A stretch of 64,000 nt of DNA from an uncultured Oscillospiraceae bacterium (lineage in GTDB: Bacteria; Bacillota_A; Clostridia; Oscillospirales; Acutalibacteraceae). Below, piece after piece: positions 44,269-52,323 of this stretch. A program made the position numbers and the translations under genes. Location of the stretch: positions 1-64,000 of the forward strand of contig CAJUNS010000007.1 in assembly GCA_910587995.1 (NCBI GenBank). Direction: 5' to 3'. Position 1 is the first letter of the stretch. Each line of letters opens with the position of its first letter. The notes under the pieces were generated by a model. The model saw only the letters and a list, made by a program, of their open reading frames with translations, did no database searches and had not been told where the DNA came from.

Positions 44269-44820
44269 TTAACCGGCCACCGGCACATAGAGCCAGCAGC
44301 CCGCGATGCTCCCGTCCTCGTTGTGGCGGTAGTACTCCACAATGGGCAGGGCGTTGTCCTGCACCTGGAACCCCAGCCGGGGCCCCAGGCTGTCGCTGAC
44401 CCACTGGTAGGGGGGCACGCCACCGGTCCAGGGCTCCGAGTCCAGGGCCCGGGCAGTGGACTCGTTGATCTCTACCCGCAGAAAGCGCCCGCCCGGGAGC
44501 CACAACAGGTCAAAGCCCTCCGGCTGGCGGCGGCCCTCCACATGGAAGCCGAAGAACACCCCGCTGGGCCGCTGATTGGAGAGATAATTGATGCTCAAGC
44601 ACACATCCCAGCCCTCTTCCGGGTCCACGGGAGAGAGCTCCGCCTCGCCCAGGGCCACAAACTCTTCCATCAGCTTTTCCACATCGGGCTCATCGGTGCA
44701 GTTGGGCGCGTACTTCACCTTACCGCACCAAAGGGTCTCGGTCCACTCTACCAGCTGGGCGGAAGCTCCGTCAAACTGGAAATTTTGCAGCACCTTTTCT
44801 TGTTTATGGAGGGATTCCAT
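44269..44820 (-). CDS. GyrI-like small-molecule-binding domain protein (tentative)
   Basis: A 183-residue cytosolic protein ending WLYVPVAG, with GFHVEGRRQPEGFDLLWLPGGRFLRVEI in the centre. The pattern of a Pro-Gly-Gly turn before a strand, and a C-terminal strand naming a physical property, recalls the GyrI-like/effector-binding fold. The ATG with GAGGT 6 bases before it was preferred. An earlier in-frame ATG starts two bases after the GH3 stop codon. It follows the GH3 gene closely and could sense a product of it. Confidence 0.5.
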   Translation of the reverse strand: MESLHKQEKVLQNFQFDGASAQLVEWTETLWCGKVKYAPNCTDEPDVEKLMEEFVALGEAELSPVDPEEGWDVCLSINYLSNQRPSGVFFGFHVEGRRQPEGFDLLWLPGGRFLRVEINESTARALDSEPWTGGVPPYQWVSDSLGPRLGFQVQDNALPIVEYYRHNEDGSIAGCWLYVPVAG

Positions 44821-44846
44821 AGGTATACCTCGTTTCTCAAACATTT

Positions 44847-47075
44847 TTACCGGGGATAGCGCCGGGTCCTCTCATCATCTATAACCCCGCTCCAGTTCAT
44901 GCCAAAGGCGAAGTCGTACCGGTTCCCGCAGCCGTCCGTGTAGGGTTCCATATCCAGGGGTACGTCCTCGCAGTGGCGCTCCACCGTGTCCATGTTGGCG
45001 GGCATCTGCACCGGCAGCAGGCCGCTGGGCTCCGCCTGGCCGCTCACCAGGTCGAAGATGGCCTGGCTCTGCACGCCAAAGTCGATCAGAATGCCATCCG
45101 CGTAGGGCTCGAACTCGGCGGGGACCGTGGGCTTGTGCATACGCAGCACCACGATGACGGGCTTTTCGCCCATGGCCCGCTTGGTGTCGATAACCAGGTC
45201 CAGGTCGGCCTCATTGGCGGCGGAACCGGTTTTGCCCTTGTAGCCCCGGTTGGTAAAGCCCTCCCGGAAATCGCCTCCGGCAATGCTCTCTTCCCGGGCG
45301 TTGGCGGCGGTATAGGGACGGTATTGCAGGCTGATGGGCACATAGCCGTTGCCCCCGGCCTCCCGGTCCGCCTGGGAGTACCCATCGGATAGGGGGCTCT
45401 CAATAAAGACCAGGGCAAAGTCCGCCTCTTGGGGGGCGCTCACCCGGTGGTAGTATTTTTCTACCAGCTCCGTGCTGGCCGGGTCTATGTCCTGGGCGGG
45501 CAGGCTGTTGCGGAAGAAAGCCTTCATGGGCCCAATGTGCCGGGTGGGGATGTACACCTTTTTCCGCTCCCGCTGGGGCAGGGCTCCTTGATTCTTTACC
45601 ATCACCACGGACTTCAGCTGGGCCTCATAGCCCGCTTGGCAGAAGGCCTGGCAGCCGGTGGTCCTCTCGCTTTGTTCCGGGTCCAGGTAGGGGTTTTCAA
45701 AGAGGCCGCAGCGGAAGATGTTTTTCAGCAGCCGCACCGCCGATTCCTCCATGCGCCGGCGCATGGCCTCCTGGCCGTGGCGCTGGCAGCCTAATTGATA
45801 GGCCTCCAAAATGGGGCCCATGGCGGAGTTGCCGCCAAACTGGTCCACTCCGTTTTCAATGGCCAGCAGATGCCGCTGGGCCTCGGAAAGGTCCTCCACC
45901 CCGTAGCAGCGGCTGGAGAAGGAGTCGATTTCCGGCTCTGGGTCGGCGGTAATGCCCCAGTCGGTGCAGACAATGCCATCATAGCCGTACTTTTCCCGCA
46001 GCAGGTCGTGGATGATGTAGCGGCTGTAGGAGTTGCCCACGTTTTTGCCGTCCTTCTGGTCAACGCCCCAGCTGACGGTGTAATAGGGCATAATGGCGGA
46101 GGTGGTCTTGGTGGGGCCGTCCAGCTGGAACACGCCCTCCAGGAAAGGCTTAAGGTGGCCGCTCAGGTTATTCCCCGGGTAAACCGCGAACTTGCCAAAG
46201 GGGTAGTGGGCGTCCCGGCCCGCCTCGCAGGGGCCGCCGCCGGGCCAGTGCTTGGACATGCCGCAGACGCTGTCCCGCCCCCAGCCGGTGGGGGAGCCCT
46301 GGGTGGTCTGCAAGCTGTCGCAATAGGCCTTGCCAAACTCCGCCACCATGCGGGGGTGGGCGCCAAAGGTGTCCTCAAAGCGCATCCAGCGGGGCTCGGT
46401 GGCCAGGTCTACCTGAGGGAACAGGGCGGTGGTGATGCCCATGGCCCGGCACTCTTTGGAGACCGCGTCGCCAAAGGCCCGGCACAGCTCCGGCGAGAAG
46501 GTGGCGGCCATGCCCAGGCCCTCGGGCCATTTGGACACATCCCCCGCCCCAGACTTGTACTCGGCCCCGGCCTGGCTGGCCCCGTGCCGGGGGTCGCTGG
46601 AAATGTTCACCGGGATGCCCCAAGGGAGGCTCTCGGCAAAGCTTTGCAGCTGGTTGCTCCACCGGGCGGCGGTTCCGGCGTTTTCCAGGGCCATGGCCAG
46701 CACATGGCGCACATGGTCCTTCTCGATGAAATGCCGCTGCTGGTCAGTCAGGTCCCAGTGCTCCGCGCCGCTTTCCGAGAGGGTCTTGCCTCCATAGGTG
46801 CCGGGGAAGGGCCCGTGGGGCTGGGCGGGGACCATCTGATGGGGCGAGTAGAGCATCAGCCCCGCGATCTCCTCCACCGAGAGCCGGCTGGCCAAGTCCC
46901 GGGCCCGGTCTTCCGGGTCAAGCCGCCAGTCCTCATAGGGCAGCAGCTCTCCGGTTCCGGCCAGGTCCTTAAAGTAGAGCCCGTCCACCTGCAGCACATT
47001 TGCCCCAGCGGCGCCGATCTCCGGCCCGTCAGGGTTTTGATAGATCTGGTAAGCGGGGGCGTTTTTGTTTTCCAT
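44847..47075 (-). CDS. Glycoside hydrolase family 3 enzyme
   Basis: A 742-residue GH3 enzyme of the beta-glucosidase/beta-xylosidase type. The TIM-barrel segment includes WGIPVNISSDPRHG, SVCGMSKHWPGGG and the nucleophile Asp in GIVCTDWG. A following alpha/beta sandwich has the VVMVKNQGALP strand. No signal peptide is seen, so it should act on imported oligosaccharides in the cytosol. AAAGGAGAGAGG lies before the ATG. It is first gene of a three-gene operon with a perfect promoter and a palindromic leader. Confidence 0.9.
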   Translation of the reverse strand: MENKNAPAYQIYQNPDGPEIGAAGANVLQVDGLYFKDLAGTGELLPYEDWRLDPEDRARDLASRLSVEEIAGLMLYSPHQMVPAQPHGPFPGTYGGKTLSESGAEHWDLTDQQRHFIEKDHVRHVLAMALENAGTAARWSNQLQSFAESLPWGIPVNISSDPRHGASQAGAEYKSGAGDVSKWPEGLGMAATFSPELCRAFGDAVSKECRAMGITTALFPQVDLATEPRWMRFEDTFGAHPRMVAEFGKAYCDSLQTTQGSPTGWGRDSVCGMSKHWPGGGPCEAGRDAHYPFGKFAVYPGNNLSGHLKPFLEGVFQLDGPTKTTSAIMPYYTVSWGVDQKDGKNVGNSYSRYIIHDLLREKYGYDGIVCTDWGITADPEPEIDSFSSRCYGVEDLSEAQRHLLAIENGVDQFGGNSAMGPILEAYQLGCQRHGQEAMRRRMEESAVRLLKNIFRCGLFENPYLDPEQSERTTGCQAFCQAGYEAQLKSVVMVKNQGALPQRERKKVYIPTRHIGPMKAFFRNSLPAQDIDPASTELVEKYYHRVSAPQEADFALVFIESPLSDGYSQADREAGGNGYVPISLQYRPYTAANAREESIAGGDFREGFTNRGYKGKTGSAANEADLDLVIDTKRAMGEKPVIVVLRMHKPTVPAEFEPYADGILIDFGVQSQAIFDLVSGQAEPSGLLPVQMPANMDTVERHCEDVPLDMEPYTDGCGNRYDFAFGMNWSGVIDDERTRRYPR

Positions 47076-47121
47076 AGCAACCTCTCTCCTTTTGGCGAAA
47101 TTTGATAATTTGACGTGAAAA

Positions 47122-47212
47122 TCTGTTTTAAAACCCCGGCAGCTTGTCTTTTTGCCCAGAAAGCTTCCTCATCTCCGCTAAAATTCAAGCATCCCTCTGG
47201 CTTTAAAACAGA
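47122..47212 (-). repeat. Inverted repeat family C in the GH3 leader
   Basis: A perfect 11-bp inverted repeat (TCTGTTTTAAA/TTTAAAACAGA) encloses further pairs (CCAGA/TCTGG, GCTT/AAGC). Transcription from the GH3 promoter starts 5 bases before it, so it is the 5' end of the mRNA. GTCTTTTTGCCC occurs at the same 22-base offset from the left end as in the 19.7-kb element. Confidence 0.75.
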
Positions 47213-47223
47213 CTCTCAAAAAT

Positions 47224-47252
47224 ATTATACCGGATTGCCTAAGGGCTGTCAA
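47224..47252 (-). promoter_or_regulatory. Perfect consensus promoter of the GH3 operon
   Basis: TTGACA, 17 bases, TATAAT on the minus strand. A full family B repeat lies 20 bases upstream of the -35. Confidence 0.88.
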
Positions 47253-47272
47253 CACAAAGCTAGGGGGCGGAA

Positions 47273-47362
47273 GTGTCCCAACCACAGAGATAATCATCTG
47301 TGTTCCCCCCCGCCCGTAGGGCGGGGGGGAACACAGAAAGCTCTCCGAAACGGACGCTCCCC
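47273..47362 (-). repeat. Promoter-linked repeat family B, copy B
   Basis: Read towards the GH3 promoter: GGGGAGCGTCC, a TCCG-TTT-CGGA hairpin, a long palindrome TGTGTTCCCCCCCGCCC/GGGCGGGGGGGAACACA, a CACAGA/TCTGTG pair and GGTTGGGACAC. The ends GGGGAGCGTCC and GGACAC resemble inverted repeats. It is almost identical to the 61.2-kb copy in words and order. Confidence 0.88.
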
Positions 47363-47432
47363 TGGGGGGCCCAGCCGCGAAAAGGCGCGGCATTAGGGGG
47401 ATTTTTGCCACATCCAAACCGGCTGGAAGAGA

Positions 47433-47461
47433 TTGCATATTTTCACCGCCCATGCTATAAT
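47433..47461 (+). promoter_or_regulatory. Sigma-A promoter of the UroD-family gene
   Basis: TTGCAT, 17 bases, TATAAT, about 60 bases before the gene. Confidence 0.75.
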
Positions 47462-47522
47462 TTCTCCAAGGGCCGCACCCTGAAAGGACGGGCGGCAAAT
47501 TTTTAGCCTCAGGAGGACCCCA

Positions 47523-48476
47523 ATGACAAAGCGGGAGCGCGTATGCGCGGCAATTGAAGGTAGAAAGCCGGACCATGTTCCGGCGGGATTTTCCCTGCAC
47601 TTTCCCAAAGGGGAAGAGCACGGCCAGGCCGGGGTGGAAAGCCATCTGCGGTTTTTCCGGGAGACCGGCCTGGACATCAGCAAGATTATGAATGAAAACC
47701 TGGCTACATATGTGGGGGAGGTCCCGGCTCCGGCTGATTGGAAGACCGTGCGCAAGGCCTGCCGGGAAGGGGGCTTTGTGGAGGCCCAGCGGGAGTTTGC
47801 CCAGCGCGTTCTGGCCGGAGCCAGGGAAGAGGGCTATTTCCTCGGCACCCTCCATGGAATCACCGCTTCCGCCATTCACCCCATGGAGGGGTTTTATGGG
47901 TACGAGGCCTCCCGGACCCGGCTGGTAGAGCATTTGCGGGAGGACGAGGGCCCGGTGCTGGACGCCATGAAGGAGATTGCCCAGCGGCAGTGCCAGCTGG
48001 TGCGGGCTTATCAGGAAATGGGCGTTCAGGGAGTTTATTACGCCTCCCTGGGCGGTGAGCCCCGCTGGTTTACCGACGAAGAGTTCGCCCGGTGGATCGC
48101 CCCTCTGGACCGGCTGATTCTCACCGAAATTCAAAAGGCCGGGCTCCACGCCTTTTTGCACATCTGCAAGGATGGCCTCAATATGGAGCGCTACCGGGAC
48201 TATCCGGCGGACGTGGTGAACTGGGGTGTGTACGAAGCGCCCCTCTCCTTGGAGGAGGGCCGGAGGCTGTTTCCCGGCAAGGCGGTTATGGGCGGCTTGG
48301 CCAACCGGGGCGGCCCCCTGGACTCCGGCACAAAGGAGGAGCTGGAGGCCGAGGTGCGAAAGCTGATTGCCCAGCAGCGGGGCCAGGGCTTTTTGCTGGG
48401 CGCGGACTGCACGCTGCCTACGGAAACGGCCTATGAGCGCATCCGCTTTGTGGCGGACCTAGCCCATACCTTATAA
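47523..48476 (+). CDS. Uroporphyrinogen decarboxylase-like (URO-D/MtaA superfamily) protein
   Basis: A 317-residue TIM-barrel protein with the superfamily start MTKRERVCAAIEGRKPDHVP, a VYYASLGGE strand, FLHICKD and VMGGLANRG near the C-terminus. It lacks the usual decarboxylase signature PxWxMRQAGR. It therefore probably belongs to the methyltransferase or uncharacterised branch common in anaerobes rather than haem synthesis. AGGAGG precedes the ATG. The neighbours (GH3, sugar isomerase) do not suggest tetrapyrrole work. Confidence 0.8.
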   Translation: MTKRERVCAAIEGRKPDHVPAGFSLHFPKGEEHGQAGVESHLRFFRETGLDISKIMNENLATYVGEVPAPADWKTVRKACREGGFVEAQREFAQRVLAGAREEGYFLGTLHGITASAIHPMEGFYGYEASRTRLVEHLREDEGPVLDAMKEIAQRQCQLVRAYQEMGVQGVYYASLGGEPRWFTDEEFARWIAPLDRLILTEIQKAGLHAFLHICKDGLNMERYRDYPADVVNWGVYEAPLSLEEGRRLFPGKAVMGGLANRGGPLDSGTKEELEAEVRKLIAQQRGQGFLLGADCTLPTETAYERIRFVADLAHTL

Positions 48477-48518
48477 AGAGGCCGTAAAAAACGCGGGCGG
48501 GAGCCCCTCTCCCCACTT

Positions 48519-48603
48519 GGGAGTGTCCATTTCGAGGAGTTTTTCCTGTTCCCCAGCCCGTGGGGCGGGGGAACACGGATGGATCTCTCTGTGGTTTGGA
48601 CAA
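48519..48603 (+). repeat. Promoter-linked repeat family B, copy C
   Basis: The most diverged full copy: GGGAGTGTCCATTTCGAGGAG, then CTGTTCCCCAGCCC/GGGGCGGGGGAACACGG with one arm degraded, then CTCTCTGTGGTTTGGACAA. The gap from GGACAA to the -35 of the next promoter is 19 bases. Confidence 0.85.
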
Positions 48604-48622
48604 TCCCCTGTACTTTCCTGTC

Positions 48623-48651
48623 TTGACATTTTTCTCTGGCGGATGTACACT
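48623..48651 (+). promoter_or_regulatory. Sigma-A promoter of the sugar isomerase gene
   Basis: TTGACA, 17 bases, TACACT. Confidence 0.8.
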
Positions 48652-48703
48652 AAAGCCAACCAGCTCCACCCATCCATTCTTCATTGAGAAAGGACCGTGC
48701 CCC

Positions 48704-49579
48704 ATGCTGCTCTCCACGCAAACCGAGGTCCTGGGCCCCCTGTTCGGCGAGCCCCAGGCCATCCGCATGCTGGCCCAGGCCGGCTTCGACGCCTTTGACC
48801 TGAGCCTGTTTTCCATGTTCTCCGACCCCAACTATGCCATGAACCGCCCTGACTACCAAGAGTATGCCGCCTCTTTGCGCAATGTGGCCCAAGAGGCGGG
48901 CATTGTGTGCAACCAGGCCCACGCCCCCTTCGCCTCCAGCGAGGGGGACCCGGCAAAAGACGAGGCCCGCTTTCAGACCATTGTCCGCTCTCTGGAGATC
49001 GCCTCCATTGTGGGGGCGAAGATCATTGTGGTCCACCCCAAGCAGCACCTGGACTACCGCACCCATGCTGCCCAGCTGATGGAGCTGAACCTGGAGTTTT
49101 ACCGCCGCCTGATTCCCTACTGCGAAGAGTACGGCATCAAAGTGGCCTGCGAAAACATGTGGCAGTATAACGACCAGGCCCGCCACATCCGGGACAGCGT
49201 GTGCTCCCGGCCCCAGGAGTTCTGCGCGTACATCGACGAGCTGAACAGCCCCTGGATTGTGGGCTGCCTGGACGTGGGCCACACCGTGCTGACCGATGAG
49301 GACCTGCCCTCCTTTGTCCGGACCATGGGTCCGGACCGCCTGCAGGCCCTTCATGTACACGACAACGACCAGTGCGCCGACAGCCACACCCTGCCTTTTG
49401 TAATGGGCGGCGTGGACTTTGCCGCGCTTACCGCGGCGCTGAAGGAGACCGGCTACCGGGGGGACTTCACCTTGGAGGCGGACGCCTTCTTGCTGCGCTT
49501 CCCTAAGCCGCTGATTCCCGAGGCGCTGCGGCTGATGTACCACACAGGCCGCTATCTGGCGGACCAGGCGGGAGCCTGA
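48704..49579 (+). CDS. Xylose-isomerase-like sugar phosphate isomerase/epimerase
   Basis: A 291-residue TIM-barrel (AP endonuclease 2 superfamily) enzyme: QAGFDAFDLSLFSMF at strand 1, VCNQAHAPF, KIIVVHPKQH, KVACENMWQY with the metal-binding Glu, and VGCLDVGHT. LQALHVHDND and a final DFTLEADAF glutamate complete the divalent metal site. It isomerises or epimerises a sugar or cyclitol. The ATG has AAAGGA 8-9 bases upstream; upstream in-frame codons would translate the repeat and promoter. Confidence 0.88.
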   Translation: MLLSTQTEVLGPLFGEPQAIRMLAQAGFDAFDLSLFSMFSDPNYAMNRPDYQEYAASLRNVAQEAGIVCNQAHAPFASSEGDPAKDEARFQTIVRSLEIASIVGAKIIVVHPKQHLDYRTHAAQLMELNLEFYRRLIPYCEEYGIKVACENMWQYNDQARHIRDSVCSRPQEFCAYIDELNSPWIVGCLDVGHTVLTDEDLPSFVRTMGPDRLQALHVHDNDQCADSHTLPFVMGGVDFAALTAALKETGYRGDFTLEADAFLLRFPKPLIPEALRLMYHTGRYLADQAGA

Positions 49580-49586
49580 GGCAAAC

Positions 49587-49621
49587 GGAAAAAGGACGGT
49601 CGCTTGGCCCGTCCTTTTTCC
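49587..49621 (+). terminator. Terminator of the isomerase gene
   Basis: GGAAAAAGGACGG pairs with CCGTCCTTTTTCC around 9 bases; the right arm itself carries the T run. Confidence 0.88.
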
Positions 49622-49675
49622 GCTTTACCGGGCTCTTTTTGGAATGAAGGGCCAGGCAGGCCGCGAAAAAATATC

Positions 49676-49704
49676 TGGACAGGAAATAGTTTCTATGCTA
49701 TAAT
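49676..49704 (+). promoter_or_regulatory. Sigma-A promoter of chemoreceptor 1
   Basis: TGGACA, 17 bases, TATAAT, giving a leader of about 240 bases. Confidence 0.75.
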
Positions 49705-49710
49705 ATTATC

Positions 49711-49951
49711 AATGAGACCAGTGGGACAGCGAAAGGCCGCGAAGCGGTTTTTCGCTGTCCCACCGTCAGGGAAAGCGGCCTCAAGCAGCGCCGGATGAGG
49801 TTAGGCTTGCCTGATTCCTTTGACGGAAAATCCCTCTGCAATCTGGCGGAGCCAGAGGGTAAGAGGCGGTCCGTCCGGCTGGTCCATCCCAGGAGTCAGG
49901 GAGCGGTTCCCCAAGGCGTCTTCCCAAACTGTTTTCTACGGAGGAGAGTTT
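49711..49951 (+). promoter_or_regulatory. Structured leader of chemoreceptor 1, unassigned class
   Basis: The 5' end begins with a 14-bp perfect hairpin (GTGGGACAGCGAAA, 49721, with its complement ending 49763) with CCGC/GCGG inside. A three-way junction follows: CCGTCA (49763) pairs with TGACGG (49821), enclosing CCTCA/TGAGG and AGGC/GCCT hairpins. A further 7-bp hairpin CCCTCTG/CAGAGGG sits at 49832-49859. A riboswitch-like fold is possible. The GEMM (c-di-GMP) conserved words were not found. Confidence 0.5.
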
Positions 49952-51979
49952 ATGAAGTTCCTTGCAAACAAAAAACTTGCTACGCGCATTGGCATCATCA
50001 CAACCGTGCTCGTTTTAGGCGGGATGCTTTTGCTCTGGGTCACAGTGTCCACCAACGCGTCCGCGACGGTGCAGGGCAACATCACCAACCAGTTGACGGA
50101 CGCGGTGGAATCCCGCGCGGCCATCATCAACGACTATGTCGCCTCGGCGGAGGAATATGTAAAGGCCTTCGCCCTGGGTAGCGAGGTACGGGAGCTTTTG
50201 CGGGATCCGGAAAATCCGGAGCTGGTGGAAAAGGCCCAGCGGTATACCGAGGACTTTGCCTCGGTAAAGGGTGTTTTCGAAGGGCTGTATATCGCCACCC
50301 CTGTTACCCATGTTCTTACCCACACCTCCCAGGGGGCCATTGGCATGACCACCCGGACGGGAGATTCCTTAGAAGAATTTCAAAAAAGCATTTTAGCCCG
50401 GCAGGAGCTGACAAATCTTGGAATCATGAAGTCTCCGGGCACGGGCAGCATGATTCTTTCTATGTATTATCCCATTTTTGAGGGGGAGCGCTGCATTGGC
50501 TATGTGGGGGCCGGGGTTTATGCCAGCCACCTGATGGACGCGCTGCTGAATTTAGACGTCCAAGGCCTGCCGGACAGCGAGTATGCCTTTCTTAACGTGG
50601 ATTCCGGCGTATACCTGTACCACGAGGACCAGGAGCTGCTAAACACGGAGACCACGGACATAGGATATCAAGAAATTCTCCGGCGGATCCGGGAAGAGGA
50701 GAGCACCCAGGCGGGTACATATTCTTACCGGGATGAAAAGGGCCGGGAGCAGCTTGCGGTGTATAAATACTTGAAAGACCGGGGATGGGTGTTCCTGGTC
50801 CGGGAAAGCGCCGCGCAGGTCTTCCGTGCCGTAACCGCCGTTCGGATTATTGTAGGCGTTCTGTGCGCCCTGGTGGCCGCCGCCATTATTTTAATCACCC
50901 TGCTGATTCTGCGCCGGGAGAGCCGGGAGCTGTTGGTGGTAGAGGAGGCCATCAGCCGTTTGGGAGATTTGAACCTATCTGCCGATGGGGAACTGAAGCG
51001 TTTTTACGGCAGAAAGGATGAGATTGGCAGAATTGCCCAAACCACCCACCAGGTATGCGGCCAGCTGCGGGAGACCATTGATGACGTGGGGCGCGTCCTG
51101 GGCGAGATTGCGGAAGGAAACCTGACCGTGGATGTGGAGAAAAACGAAAGCCTCTATATTGGAGACTTCCGGGTTTTATGGGAAAGCCTGTGCTCCATCC
51201 ACGCCAACCTGATGCGGGTGCTCCGGGATATTTCTCAGGTAGCCAGCCAGGTGGATACCAGCGCGGACCAGGTCTCCACCGGCGCCCAGGCCTTGAGCCA
51301 GGGCACTGCGGAGCAGGCCACCTCCATTGACGGACTGATTGAGAATGTAAGCGCCATTACCGCCCAGATTCAAACCAGCGAGGTGCGCTGCGGCAGCGCG
51401 GGAGAGCTGGTAGACAAGGCCGCCGCATACGCGGCGGAGGCCGACGCCAAAATGGGCCAACTGATGACAGCCACCCAGAACATCGACGCTTCCTCCTCCC
51501 GCATTGTGACCATTATCAAAACCATAGAGGACATTGCTTTCCAGACCAACATTCTGGCCTTAAACGCCTCGGTGGAGGCCGCCCGGGCCGGTACGGCGGG
51601 AAAAGGCTTCTCTGTGGTGGCGCAGGAGGTGCGGAACCTGGCTTCTAAGTCAACGGAGGCCGCCCAGGACACAAACACTTTGGTAAGCCGCTCTATCCAA
51701 GATGTAAAAGTTGGAGCCGAGTCCACAGACATGGCGGTCTCAGCCATGCAGCTGATTAACGGCTGCGTCCAGTCCATTAAATCGCTGATGGATGAAATCT
51801 CCGCCGCCAGCGCCCAGCAGTCCGAGATGATCGTTCTGGTGGAAAGGGGCATTAAGGAAATCTCTCACGTGGTGCAGACAAACGCCGCCTCCGCGGAGGA
51901 TAGCGCCGCTGTATCTAAGGAGCTCTCCGGGCAGGCCAGAGCCTTGAACCAGCTGATCAGCCGGTTCCGTATTTCCTAG
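49952..51979 (+). CDS. Methyl-accepting chemotaxis protein 1 (Cache-type sensor)
   Basis: A 675-residue receptor: membrane helix 1 (about 12-34), a large extracellular Cache-like sensor (about 35-285, with YYPIFEGERCIGYVGAGVY), membrane helix 2 near 290-315, HAMP, and the cytosolic signalling domain. The latter has EDIAFQTNILALNASVEAARAGTAGKGF as its hairpin tip. The ATG after GGAGGA was chosen; upstream in-frame codons lie in the structured leader. It pairs with CheA/CheW to bias flagellar or other motility. Confidence 0.94.
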   Translation: MKFLANKKLATRIGIITTVLVLGGMLLLWVTVSTNASATVQGNITNQLTDAVESRAAIINDYVASAEEYVKAFALGSEVRELLRDPENPELVEKAQRYTEDFASVKGVFEGLYIATPVTHVLTHTSQGAIGMTTRTGDSLEEFQKSILARQELTNLGIMKSPGTGSMILSMYYPIFEGERCIGYVGAGVYASHLMDALLNLDVQGLPDSEYAFLNVDSGVYLYHEDQELLNTETTDIGYQEILRRIREEESTQAGTYSYRDEKGREQLAVYKYLKDRGWVFLVRESAAQVFRAVTAVRIIVGVLCALVAAAIILITLLILRRESRELLVVEEAISRLGDLNLSADGELKRFYGRKDEIGRIAQTTHQVCGQLRETIDDVGRVLGEIAEGNLTVDVEKNESLYIGDFRVLWESLCSIHANLMRVLRDISQVASQVDTSADQVSTGAQALSQGTAEQATSIDGLIENVSAITAQIQTSEVRCGSAGELVDKAAAYAAEADAKMGQLMTATQNIDASSSRIVTIIKTIEDIAFQTNILALNASVEAARAGTAGKGFSVVAQEVRNLASKSTEAAQDTNTLVSRSIQDVKVGAESTDMAVSAMQLINGCVQSIKSLMDEISAASAQQSEMIVLVERGIKEISHVVQTNAASAEDSAAVSKELSGQARALNQLISRFRIS

Positions 51980-52014
51980 AAAGCCGGCCTGCGGGAAATC
52001 AAATAGAAACATAG

Positions 52015-52049
52015 AAAGAGGCTGTTGTGTGACGCAACAGCCTCTTTTT
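52015..52049 (+). terminator. Terminator of chemoreceptor 1
   Basis: AAAGAGGCTGTTG pairs with CAACAGCCTCTTT around 7 bases, then TTG. Confidence 0.9.
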
Positions 52050-52096
52050 GTGGTGCTTTTGTGCAGGACCGTTATGCGCGCGGAACAGCGTGTTTG

Positions 52097-52223
52097 TAGT
52101 AAAATACAGTTAACGCAGTTCAAAAGAGGTGATACCTCTTTTGAACCTGGCGGCACAGACGCGCCCGCGCCGCCCTGCTTGAAAATCGGGTAACACCGAT
52201 TTTCAAGTGCGTTTTACTATAGT
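52097..52223. repeat. Palindromic repeat family A, copy 2 (with extra hairpin)
   Basis: Bounded by TAGTAAAATACAGTTAACGCAG and CTGC...GCGTTTTACTATA. It has the same GTTCAAAAGAGGT/ACCTCTTTTGAAC stem and GGCGGC/GCCGCC hairpin as the 7.5-kb copy. A further hairpin CTTGAAAATCGG/CCGATTTTCAAG, absent from copy 1, sits just before the right end. It lies in the gap between two convergent chemoreceptor genes, outside any leader. Confidence 0.85.
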
Positions 52224-52262
52224 GGCAAGGATTTCCCTTCCGCCAGAGAAGCGGTTCGCACG

Positions 52263-52293
52263 CAAAAGAAGAGCCCCCCAGGCGGGAGACTCT
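52263..52293 (-). terminator. Terminator of chemoreceptor 2
   Basis: On the minus strand AAGAG...TCCC pairs with GGGG...CTCTT, followed by CTTTTGCG. Confidence 0.65.
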
Positions 52294-52323
52294 TGACTAT
52301 TTTGTTAACGCAACAGCTGGGGC

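Noticed and set aside
47523..48476. hemE (uroporphyrinogen decarboxylase)
   Set aside because: Overall fold matches the superfamily, but the enzyme's substrate-binding signature is missing and no haem genes are nearby, so only the superfamily is named.
48560..48703. N-terminal extension of the sugar isomerase
   Set aside because: The upstream in-frame codons lie in the repeat and promoter and precede the predicted transcription start.
49711..49951. c-di-GMP (GEMM) riboswitch before chemoreceptor 1
   Set aside because: The conserved GGCAAACC-type block and the tetraloop-receptor arrangement are missing, although the junction is similar in outline.
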